Source: Nonomuraea zeae
GTDB taxonomy: Bacteria; Actinomycetota; Actinomycetes; Streptosporangiales; Streptosporangiaceae
Direction: 5' to 3'
Assembly: GCF_005889725.1 (NCBI RefSeq)
Contig: NZ_VCKX01000014.1
Coordinates: 1-64,000, forward strand
DNA length: 64,000 nt
How positions within the stretch are numbered: position 1 is the stretch's first letter; each line of letters starts with the position of its first letter. Both the position numbers and the translations under genes were made by a program. Under the pieces are notes generated by a model. It did no database searches and was not told the DNA's origin. It saw only the letters and a program-made list of their open reading frames with translations. Shown here piece by piece: positions 55,932 to 63,090 of the stretch.

Positions 55932-57125
55932 ATGGATGACCGCCAGCGCTACGACAGCGCCACAGCGGCGCTCGAACCCCCGTTCGCCATCCTCGACCTG
56001 GCGGCCCTGCGGTCCAACGCGGCGGACCTCGTCCGGCGCGCGGCGGGCAAGCCGATCCGGGTGGCCAGCAAGTCGGTACGCAGCCGCCCGGTGCTCGAAC
56101 GGATCCTGGCCATGGACGGCTTCCAGGGCATCATGGCCTTCACGCTGCCCGAGGCCCTGTGGCTCGTCTCGCACGGCTTCACGGACATCCTCGTGGCCTA
56201 CCCCACGGCCGACCGGGCCGCACTCGCCGAGCTGGCCGGGGACACGCGGGCCGCCGAGCACATCACGCTGACCATCGACTCCCCCGCCCACCTGGACTTC
56301 ATCGAAGCCGCCGCGTCCCGGGCGCACCCGCGCGCGGAGATCCGGGTCTCCATCGACCTCGACGCCGGATATATCGCCCTGGGCGGGAGATTCCGCGCGG
56401 GCGCCCTCCGCTCCCCCATCCGCGAGCCCGAGGACGCCGCCGACCTGGCCGCCGCCATCGTCAAGCGCCCCGGCTTCCGCCTGGCCGGGCTGATGGCGTA
56501 CGAGGCCCAGATCGCCGGCGTCGGCGACGCCCCGCCCTCGAACGCCGCCTACACCCGCGCCATCAGGGTCATGCAAGCGCAATCAGCCAAGGAGCTCACC
56601 ATCCGGCGCGGGCGCATCGTGAACGCCGTCCGCCGCGTCACCGACCTCGAGTTCGTCAACGGCGGCGGCACCGGCTCCGTCGAGCGCACCGTGCGCGAGA
56701 AGGCGATCACGGAGGTGGCGGCCGGGTCCGGGTTCTTCCATCCGAGGTTGTTCGACTTCTACCGCCACTTCGAGGGGCGCCCGGCGGCCCTGTTCGCGCT
56801 GCCGGTGGTGCGCCGCCCGGGCCCGGACGCGGTGACCGTGCTCGGGGGCGGCTACCTCGCCTCGGGGGCTCCGGGACCGAGCCGCCTGCCCCAGCCGTAC
56901 CTGCCCGCCGGCCTGCGCTACACCCCGGACGAGGGCGCGGGCGAGGTGCAGACCCCGCTGCTCGGCCAGGCGGCCCAGGACCTGCGCATCGGCGACCGGG
57001 TGTGGTTCAGGCACGCCAAGGCGGGCGAGATGTGCGAACGCTTCGACACGCTGCACCTCATCGACGGCGACACCGTGGTGGAGTCGGCCCCCACCTACCG
57101 TGGCGAGGGCCGCACCTTCCTCTGA
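55932..57125 (+). CDS. PLP-dependent amino acid deaminase/aldolase (D-threonine aldolase/alanine racemase N-domain type)
   Basis: A 397-residue fold-type III PLP enzyme. The Schiff-base Lys is in KPIRVASKSVRSRPVLERIL (near residue 46), the barrel follows (EIRVSIDLDAGYIALGG, FRLAGLMAYEAQIAGVGD), and the C-terminal part (FVNGGGTGSVERT, GAGEVQTPLLGQAAQDLRIGDRVWFRHAKAGEMCERF) with His/Cys metal ligands matches D-threonine aldolase-like proteins. It should act on D-amino acids or beta-hydroxy amino acids. ATG 55932 has no clear Shine-Dalgarno; leaderless expression is possible. Confidence 0.88.
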   Translation: MDDRQRYDSATAALEPPFAILDLAALRSNAADLVRRAAGKPIRVASKSVRSRPVLERILAMDGFQGIMAFTLPEALWLVSHGFTDILVAYPTADRAALAELAGDTRAAEHITLTIDSPAHLDFIEAAASRAHPRAEIRVSIDLDAGYIALGGRFRAGALRSPIREPEDAADLAAAIVKRPGFRLAGLMAYEAQIAGVGDAPPSNAAYTRAIRVMQAQSAKELTIRRGRIVNAVRRVTDLEFVNGGGTGSVERTVREKAITEVAAGSGFFHPRLFDFYRHFEGRPAALFALPVVRRPGPDAVTVLGGGYLASGAPGPSRLPQPYLPAGLRYTPDEGAGEVQTPLLGQAAQDLRIGDRVWFRHAKAGEMCERFDTLHLIDGDTVVESAPTYRGEGRTFL

Positions 57126-57235
57126 CCTCCGGCGCCTGGCCTGCGGCTTCCGGCCTCCGGCGTCTGACCTCCGGCCTGCAGCCTGTGGTCTCCGGCGTCT
57201 GACCTCTGGCCGAGTCGCCAGCCGGGCGACGCTGA
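57126..57235. repeat. Degenerate direct repeats between the PLP enzyme and the DUF3618 gene
   Basis: Copies of TCTGACCTCCGGC-like units occur at 57121, 57163 and 57198. CTCCGGCGTCTGACCTC is exact at 57155-57171 and 57190-57206. The stretch is low complexity (CCTGCGGCTTCCGGCCTCC) with no gene. Confidence 0.75.
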
Positions 57236-57256
57236 CGACCGCCCGCCGGGCGGATG

Positions 57257-57586
57257 TCAGCGGCGCCTGCGTCGCCGCCAGAGCACGATCGCGGCCCCCA
57301 CGACCAGCACCGCCCCGATCCCGATCAGCACCGGCGCCAGGTCGGGCCGCTCGTCCTCCCACACCCGGTCCGGATCATCCCCGTACTCGACCGGCCGCGG
57401 CGTCACGCCCAGCGCGTCCCCCACCGAAGCCACGAAGTGCCCGGCTCTGCTCTTGACGTCGGCCACCGTACGCTCGGCGACCCGCTTGGGGCTCACCCGG
57501 TCGGCAATGGCGTCGACCGTCTGCGCCAATTCCGCGCGCGTACGCGCGATCCGCCGCTCGAGCTCGTCGGGATCGGTGTCAGCCAT
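57257..57586 (-). CDS. DUF3618 domain protein
   Basis: A 109-residue protein: DPDELERRIARTRAELAQTVDAIADRVSPKRVAERT is the DUF3618 helical motif, followed by VKSRAGHFVASVGDALG and a C-terminal membrane helix (LIGIGAVLVVGAAIVLW) closing with a run of six Arg. The family is common in actinobacteria, and the function is unknown. Confidence 0.87.
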   Translation of the reverse strand: MADTDPDELERRIARTRAELAQTVDAIADRVSPKRVAERTVADVKSRAGHFVASVGDALGVTPRPVEYGDDPDRVWEDERPDLAPVLIGIGAVLVVGAAIVLWRRRRRR

Positions 57587-57736
57587 GGCTCTCCTCTCGA
57601 CCGTACGCGTGGTCGCGCCCGCTCCGCGTGCCGTGCGAGCTCCGTCCGTTCTGGTCGTGATCAGTCTGTCAGGTCAGGGCGCCGTACGGCACGGCGGCCA
57701 GGCCGGTAGGTTGGCGGGAAGAACTCAGGAGGGCCA

Positions 57737-58210
57737 TTGACCGAAACCAAGCTCGCGCCCGGCGACGCCGCGCCCGAGTTCACGCTACCCGCCGCCGACG
57801 GCAGCACCGTCTCCCTGGAGACCTACCGCGGCAAGCGAGTGATCCTCTATTTCTACCCTGCCGCGATGACACCCGGCTGCACCAAGCAGGCCTGCGACTT
57901 CCGCGACAACCTCGGCCAGCTCACCGGCGAAGGCTTCGTCGTGCTCGGCGTGTCGAAGGACAAGCCGGAAAAGCTCGCCAAATTCGTCGAACGCGACGCC
58001 CTGACCTTCCCCCTGCTGTCGGACCCGGAGCTGGCCGTGCACCAGGCGTACGGGGCATACGGCCCCAAGAAGCTGTACGGGAAGCTGATGGTGGGCGTGA
58101 TCCGCTCGACGTTCGTCATCGACGGCGACGGCAAGGTGGAGCAGGCCCTCTACAACGTGAAGGCGACCGGCCACGTGGCCTCGCTCAAGAAGAAACTCGG
58201 CCTCTCCTGA
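57737..58210 (+). CDS. bcp: Thioredoxin-dependent thiol peroxidase (Bcp/PrxQ)
   Basis: A 157-residue peroxiredoxin that reduces peroxides. It has APEFTLPAADGSTVSLETYRGKRVILYFYPAAMTPGCTKQACDFRDN: the peroxidatic Cys (TPGCT) and resolving Cys lie five residues apart, as in the PrxQ group. TTG 57737 follows GGAGG, and the next in-frame start would delete conserved sequence. A strong hairpin follows. Confidence 0.94.
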   Translation: MTETKLAPGDAAPEFTLPAADGSTVSLETYRGKRVILYFYPAAMTPGCTKQACDFRDNLGQLTGEGFVVLGVSKDKPEKLAKFVERDALTFPLLSDPELAVHQAYGAYGPKKLYGKLMVGVIRSTFVIDGDGKVEQALYNVKATGHVASLKKKLGLS

Positions 58211-58218
58211 CCCACCAC

Positions 58219-58243
58219 GCGGGCCCCCTGCGCGGGGGTCCGC
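58219..58243 (+). terminator. Hairpin terminator after bcp
   Basis: GCGGGCCCCC (58219-58228) pairs with GGGGGTCCGC (58234-58243) with one G-T pair and a 5-base loop, 9 bases after the stop. Confidence 0.75.
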
Positions 58244-58341
58244 GCCGGCCCGGCGAAGCCGGCCGCCCCATCGCCGCAGACGCCTCTCCTCCCCCTGCTC
58301 GGAGCGCTAGAATGACTCAGGCCCGCTCAGGCGGGGGTTGC

Positions 58342-58424
58342 GCGGGCGTGGCGAAATGGCATACGCGGCAGGTTTAGGTCCTGTTGGTGGAAACACTGTG
58401 GGGGTTCGAGTCCCCCCGCCCGCA
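58342..58424 (+). tRNA. tRNA-Leu (anticodon UAG)
   Basis: An 83-nucleotide class II tRNA. The acceptor is GCGGGCG/CGCCCGC with discriminator A, the D-arm starts GCGAAATGGCATACGC, and the anticodon loop TTTAGGT has TAG at 58375-58377. A long variable arm (TGGTGGAAACACTG) and T-loop TTCGAGT complete it. CCA is not encoded. The gene ends 3 bases before the stop of a convergent HNH endonuclease gene. Confidence 0.96.
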
Positions 58425-58427
58425 CAC

Positions 58428-59423
58428 CTACGCGCCCGACCTGCCCCTGTTGCGGCCGGCGAATGTCGCCGTCTGCGAATGACAGTTGGGGCACAGCAAC
58501 CTCAGGTTTTCCCGGCGATTGTCGAGCGGGTCTCCGTTGAGATGATCGACCTCCAGCGTCAGCGGCTCCCCCTGCCAGCTGTCGCCGACACCGCACTTCG
58601 CACAGTCTGCGGGCACCCCGATCTCGCTCAGGGCCCGGCGCAGCACCCTGCCTGGCGTGCGACCCGTGCCGTCCGGGCGTCGCACGAGAACGGCCGCAGG
58701 ATCCCGGCGCGGTATGCCCATCACCGAGCTGGTGAGCTCCCGGTCGAAGTGGGACGTGTCGATGGCGTACCGAGCGATGCACCGCAGCAGCCGCCGCCGG
58801 CTCGTCTCTCCGACCGGCAGGTCGAGCCGGCGCATCATGGACGCCACCGAGCGTGACTCCCGGGCCGCGGCTTCGACCTCTTCCGCGCCGAGCCGGACCC
58901 GCCGGAAGCCGCTGGGCTCGTCGAGACCGAACGAGCGGAGCTGGCGGCGGACCTCCTCCCGAGCTCTCCCGGACTCGGCCGCTCCCAGACGCCGCAGGAT
59001 TTCACGCATGCTCCTCGCGCCCTGCACGGCCGCTTCGAGAGCCTCTCGATCGAACTCGAGAGGCGCGGCCGGTCGGCGGCCGGGAAGGTGGGAGAAGTGC
59101 GATATGTCGATGCCGAAAGCTTTGATGCGGCGGCTGATATGCGAATGAGCGCCGCCGCTGCGCGGAATCTCCAGGCGGTCGAGAACTTCGTTGACGCTCG
59201 TCGACACCGCAACCGCCGCGGACAGGCGCTCGATCGTATATTTACTCCGCGGTGTGCGCCGGAAATGACTGGTGTCGATGCCGAGCGCGGCTATCCTCCG
59301 CTGCAGGCTTGCCCGCCGGCCGCCGGAGCTCCCCAGGCCCAGCAGGGACAGGACCTCCGTCACCGACCGAGCCTGGCTGACGCATCGGGCCAGCTCTTCT
59401 GGCGCGGGATCGCTGTTCGACAT
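58428..59423 (-). CDS. HNH endonuclease with four helix-turn-helix-like repeats
   Basis: A 331-residue protein. Four related units of about 46 residues, at 11-56, 67-112, 127-175 and 183-228, share the pattern (A/S)RSv...iLrrLg...SGR..l.rrI..fGIDtSHF. The C-terminal HNH/zinc module (274-324) has CAKCGVG, EVDHLNGDPLDNRRENLRLLCPNCHSQTATFAGRN. The repeats look like small DNA-binding modules, so this may be a homing-type or sequence-targeted nuclease. ATG 59423 has no good Shine-Dalgarno. The TAG lies 3 bases from the tRNA-Leu end. Confidence 0.85.
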   Translation of the reverse strand: MSNSDPAPEELARCVSQARSVTEVLSLLGLGSSGGRRASLQRRIAALGIDTSHFRRTPRSKYTIERLSAAVAVSTSVNEVLDRLEIPRSGGAHSHISRRIKAFGIDISHFSHLPGRRPAAPLEFDREALEAAVQGARSMREILRRLGAAESGRAREEVRRQLRSFGLDEPSGFRRVRLGAEEVEAAARESRSVASMMRRLDLPVGETSRRRLLRCIARYAIDTSHFDRELTSSVMGIPRRDPAAVLVRRPDGTGRTPGRVLRRALSEIGVPADCAKCGVGDSWQGEPLTLEVDHLNGDPLDNRRENLRLLCPNCHSQTATFAGRNRGRSGA

Positions 59424-59553
59424 GCACGCAGACTAGGGATGGCCACCGACACTTTTCCGGAAACCGAACCTACCGCTTTTCGATAACCCGACGTTTCGCG
59501 AAATGAACTGATTTATCGCGTCAGCCAGGCTCAATAATGCCTCGGCGGCAAAC

Positions 59554-60186
59554 CTAACCCGTGCGGGTCGGCGCGGCAGTGAAGGTCGGGGTGGGAGGTG
59601 GCGCGACCGACATGGTCGGGACCGGTTTCGGCACCACGTACGGCGGAGCGACGCAGTAGACCCCGTCCGGCCCAGGCCGGCAGCTCGGCTCGATACGCTG
59701 CGGCTGCGGATAGGGGTAGACGCCCTCCCGGCGATGCCCGAAGCCCGGATACTCCTCCCAGTACGCCGGGCGCACGTCGTCCCGGTCCCCGAGGTTGCTG
59801 ACGACCGCCACCGTGGTGCCGCCGATCAGGGCCCCGAGCACGAGGCCGAGCAGCCCCGCGCCGATGATCTGGGCCGGCTTCTGCCGGACGAAGTCCCTGA
59901 AGGAGTCCGAGCGCGGCGGCGCCCCATAAGCCGGCAGTCCGGGCATGGTGTGCGCGTTCGACAGGTAGTCCTGGTGGGAGCCGGGGGCCGTGCGTGTGGC
60001 TCCGGGTGGCTCGCTTCCTGCGGCCTGCCCGTACCTCAGCCCGACGAGCAGGCGCTCCCGCTCGTCGTCCGGCCGATCCCCGGCGGGATCCTGGGCCGGG
60101 TGCCGGGTTGTGGTCTCCGACGGGGTCGGGTCGCGCGGTGCTTCCTCTTCACCGCGCGACCCGGCGTCGCGATCATGATCCGCCAT
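59554..60186 (-). CDS. Membrane protein with Pro-rich termini, function unknown
   Basis: A 210-residue protein. A long acidic, Pro/Thr/Arg-rich N-terminus (about 105 residues) precedes a single membrane helix (IIGAGLLGLVLGALIGGTTVAVVSNL), and the extracytoplasmic end has Pro/Tyr-rich YPYPQPQRIEPSCRPGPDGVYC with two Cys and a Pro/Thr tail. ATG 60186 follows GGGAG. I do not recognise a family. Confidence 0.75.
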   Translation of the reverse strand: MADHDRDAGSRGEEEAPRDPTPSETTTRHPAQDPAGDRPDDERERLLVGLRYGQAAGSEPPGATRTAPGSHQDYLSNAHTMPGLPAYGAPPRSDSFRDFVRQKPAQIIGAGLLGLVLGALIGGTTVAVVSNLGDRDDVRPAYWEEYPGFGHRREGVYPYPQPQRIEPSCRPGPDGVYCVAPPYVVPKPVPTMSVAPPPTPTFTAAPTRTG

Positions 60187-60247
60187 CACGATCTCCCTTT
60201 ACTCACCCGCTAGGGGCGCTCCCGATAGATAGGATGCCGAACCCACC

Positions 60248-60284
60248 GTAAGCCTGGCGTAAGACCTGAACCATGTAAGACCTG
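60248..60284. promoter_or_regulatory. Three direct repeats upstream of the two-component genes
   Basis: GTAAGCCTG (60248), GTAAGACCTG (60259) and GTAAGACCTG (60275) lie in the gap between the membrane protein and the sensor kinase. Spacings of 11 and 16 bases suggest repeated contacts by one regulator, perhaps the response regulator encoded next. Confidence 0.55.
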
Positions 60285-60349
60285 GGTCGTAGTCACACTT
60301 CACCCTCCAGGCGGACCAATGCCGCTCTGGGCCTACATATCGTGATGAT

Positions 60350-61516
60350 GTGTTCGGCAAGGTACGGGCGTGGTCGAGACGCCATGAGAAGCTGGCAGGC
60401 GCCTTCCGCGTCGCGCCGCTCGCCGTGTTGTGCTTGATCATCGCGGTCCCCTACTCGAGCCTCGGCCCGCCCGGCAGCGATGCCTTCCTCAGCCTGGGCG
60501 GCTACCTGGCTCTGTCGGCGACCCTGCTGGTGCCGCTGACCTGGCGCGACCGGCCGCTCGTCGCGTTCGCCGTCATCTCGCTGATCAGCTTCGGGCAGTG
60601 GCTCGCGGACTTCGCCCCGATGCCCGCGAACCTCGCCGTCCTGATCGCGCTCTGGACGGTGGCCTACCGGTGCTCGATCCGCTGGGCGCTGGCGGCGGGG
60701 CTGGTGGCGGAGCTGGGGACGTTCCTGGCGCTGGTCCAGTGGAACACGGTCACGCCCGGCATGTTCTTCAGCGGCTCGATCTTCGTGGTCACGGTCTGGC
60801 TGACCGGCCTGTACGCCAACACGCGCAGGCGCTACCTGGAGGGCCTGGAGGAGCGCGCCGAACGGGCGGAACGCGAGCGGGACCAGCAGGCCAGGATGGC
60901 CGCCGCCGCCGAGCGGGCCAGGATCGCCAGGGAGCTGCACGACGTCGTGGCGCACAACGTCAGCGTCATGGTGGTGCAGGCCGACGGCGCGGGCTTCGCC
61001 ATGGACAGCGATCCCGAGCAGGCCCGCCTGGCCGTCAGGAACATCTCCAAGACCGGCCGCGCCGCCCTCGCGGAGATGCGCAGGCTGGTCGGCGTCCTGC
61101 GCGAGAACGAGAGCGGGGCCACCGACTACACCCCGCAGCCCGGCCTCGGACAGCTCGAAGAGCTCGTGAACGGCTCGGCCGTGCCCGCCCTGCTGCGGAT
61201 CGGCGGCGTGCCCGGCGAGCTGCCCGAGGGCCAGCAGCTCACCGTCTACCGCATCGTCCAGGAGGCCCTCACCAACGCGCTCAAGCACGGCGGCCCGGGC
61301 GTCCGCGCGATCGTGGAGATCGACTACGGCTCCGAGCTGGTCGTCCGGGTGACCGACGACGGCCGGGGCGCGGCGGCGCCGGCGAGCGCCGACGGCCACG
61401 GCCTGATCGGGATGCGCGAGCGGGTCGGCATGTACGGCGGCGCCATGTCGGCGGGTCCCCGGCAGGGCGGCGGCTTCGAGGTGCTGGCCACGTTGCCCGT
61501 GGTCAGAGCGGCGTAG
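60350..61516 (+). CDS. NarL-type sensor histidine kinase
   Basis: A 388-residue kinase. Membrane segments fill residues 20-165, a coiled helix (LEERAERAERERDQQARMAAAAER) follows, then the HisKA_3 phosphoacceptor RIARELHDVVAHNVSVMVVQ (His197), and a HATPase_c with VQEALTNALKHGG and the G box DDGRGAAAPAS...GLIGMRERV. GTG 60350 appears leaderless, as TACATA lies about 12 bases upstream. It pairs with the response regulator 14 bases later. Signal unknown. Confidence 0.93.
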   Translation: MFGKVRAWSRRHEKLAGAFRVAPLAVLCLIIAVPYSSLGPPGSDAFLSLGGYLALSATLLVPLTWRDRPLVAFAVISLISFGQWLADFAPMPANLAVLIALWTVAYRCSIRWALAAGLVAELGTFLALVQWNTVTPGMFFSGSIFVVTVWLTGLYANTRRRYLEGLEERAERAERERDQQARMAAAAERARIARELHDVVAHNVSVMVVQADGAGFAMDSDPEQARLAVRNISKTGRAALAEMRRLVGVLRENESGATDYTPQPGLGQLEELVNGSAVPALLRIGGVPGELPEGQQLTVYRIVQEALTNALKHGGPGVRAIVEIDYGSELVVRVTDDGRGAAAPASADGHGLIGMRERVGMYGGAMSAGPRQGGGFEVLATLPVVRAA

Positions 61517-61530
61517 AGGAAGGCGGCCGG

Positions 61531-62229
61531 GTGATACGTGTCATGCTCGTCGACGATCAGCAGCTGCTGCGCGCCGGGTTCAGGATGGTGCTCGGAGCGC
61601 AGCCGGACATCGAGGTGGTGGCGGAGGCCGGGGACGGCGCCGCGGCGCTGGAGCTGCTCGCCGGCATCGAGGTGGACGTCGTGCTCATGGACGTCCGCAT
61701 GCCGAACATGGACGGCGTCGAGGCCACCAGGCGGATCAGGGGGCCGAAAGTGCTGATCCTGACCACGTTCGACCTGGACGAGTACGCCTTCTCGGCGATC
61801 AAGGCGGGCGCGGCCGGGTTCCTGCTGAAGGACGTGCCGCCCGCCGACCTGGTCGACGCCATCAGGCTGGTGCACGCGGGCGACGCCGTGGTGTCGCCGG
61901 GCACGCTGCGCCGGATGCTGGACCGCTTCGCCGCGCAACTGCCCGCCGAGGAGCTCTCCGCGGCGACCGACCTGACGCCGCGCGAGCGCGAGGTGCTGCT
62001 CATGGTGGCGCGCGGGCTGTCCAACACGGAGGTCGCCGCCCGGCTGGAGGTCGCCGAGGCGACCGTGAAGACGCATCTGGGCCGGGTGCTGGCCAAGCTG
62101 GGGCTGCGCGACCGTGCCCAGGTGGTGGTGTACGCGTACGAGGCCGGCATCGTCGTGCCGTCGCATCGGCCGATCGGACAGGCACCCGGGAGCCCGTCCG
62201 GTGGCCGGCCTCATCAGCCGAAAGTCTGA
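61531..62229 (+). CDS. NarL/LuxR-type response regulator
   Basis: A 232-residue regulator. Receiver domain with VMLVDDQQLLRAGF and the phosphorylation site VVLMDVRMPNMDG (Asp54), Thr in ILTTFD and Lys in LLKDVPP. A C-terminal LuxR-type DNA-binding domain (LTPREREVLLMVARGLSNTEVAARLEVAEATVKTHLGRVLAKLGLRDR) follows. GTG 61531 has GGAAGG upstream. The ABC transporter genes directly downstream are the probable target, as in similar actinobacterial loci. Confidence 0.94.
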   Translation: MIRVMLVDDQQLLRAGFRMVLGAQPDIEVVAEAGDGAAALELLAGIEVDVVLMDVRMPNMDGVEATRRIRGPKVLILTTFDLDEYAFSAIKAGAAGFLLKDVPPADLVDAIRLVHAGDAVVSPGTLRRMLDRFAAQLPAEELSAATDLTPREREVLLMVARGLSNTEVAARLEVAEATVKTHLGRVLAKLGLRDRAQVVVYAYEAGIVVPSHRPIGQAPGSPSGGRPHQPKV

Positions 62230-62336
62230 CCGGGGTCGTCCACGGTCCTACGCGAAGTCCCTCCTCAGGACCCATAGATCCCGAAATTTCCACTCCTAGC
62301 GTGGTTCGCGTTGATAAATCACGACAAGGAGTGACC

Positions 62337-63089
62337 GTGACGCTCACCGAAACCCGGCGCCAAGCCCCGCCCGCCGTCGTGGCCAAGGACCTGACCAAGG
62401 TGTACGGCGACGGCGACGCCCGGGTGCACGCCCTGCGCGGCGTGGACGTGTCCTTCGCGACCGGCGCGTTCACCGCCATCATGGGCCCGTCGGGCTCCGG
62501 CAAGTCCACCCTGATGCACTGCCTGGCCGGGCTGGACACCGCCACGTCGGGCACCGTGCACATCGGTGACGTGGAGCTGACCGGCCTGAGCGACCGGCAG
62601 CTCACCCTGCTGCGCCGGGAGCGGATCGGGTTCGTCTTCCAGGCGTTCAACCTGCTGCCCACGCTGACCGCCGAGCAGAACATCCGGCTCCCGCTGGAGA
62701 TCGCCGCCCGTCAGGCGGACCAGCCGCTGTTCGACCGGGTGATCGAGACCGTCGGGCTGAGGGACCGGCTCGCGCACCGGCCGAGCGAGCTGTCGGGCGG
62801 CCAGCAGCAGCGCGTGGCCGTGGCCAGGGCCCTGATCAGCAAGCCTCAGGTGATCTTCGCCGACGAGCCCACCGGGAACCTCGACTCCCGCAGCGGCGCC
62901 GAGGTCCTGTCCTTCCTGCGTACGTCGGTGCGCGAGCTCGGCCAGACCATCGTCATGGTCACGCACGACCCGGTGGCCGCGGCGTACGCCGACCGGGTGG
63001 TGTTCCTGCGCGACGGCGCGCTGGTCACCGAGATCGCCGCGCCGACGCCGCAGTCCGTGCTGGACACGCTCGTGAAGCTGGAGGCGTGA
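62337..63089 (+). CDS. MacB/LolD-type ABC transporter ATP-binding protein
   Basis: A 250-residue ATPase: Walker A GPSGSGKST, Q-loop VFQAFNLLPTLTAEQN, signature LSGGQQQRVAVARAL, Walker B VIFADEPTGNLDSRSG and switch VTHDP. The LPTL(T) and GNLDS elements mark the MacB/LolD/FtsE branch that works mechanically with FtsX permeases. GTG 62337 has AAGGAG upstream. The permease starts immediately after it. Confidence 0.94.
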   Translation: MTLTETRRQAPPAVVAKDLTKVYGDGDARVHALRGVDVSFATGAFTAIMGPSGSGKSTLMHCLAGLDTATSGTVHIGDVELTGLSDRQLTLLRRERIGFVFQAFNLLPTLTAEQNIRLPLEIAARQADQPLFDRVIETVGLRDRLAHRPSELSGGQQQRVAVARALISKPQVIFADEPTGNLDSRSGAEVLSFLRTSVRELGQTIVMVTHDPVAAAYADRVVFLRDGALVTEIAAPTPQSVLDTLVKLEA

Positions 63090-63090
63090 G

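Noticed and set aside
58342-58424. Direct search by eye for an attachment-site copy of the tRNA-Leu 3' end near 59424-59553
   Set aside because: No second copy of the TTCGAGTCC or CCGCCCGC segment was seen in the gap upstream of the HNH gene, so integration is not claimed.
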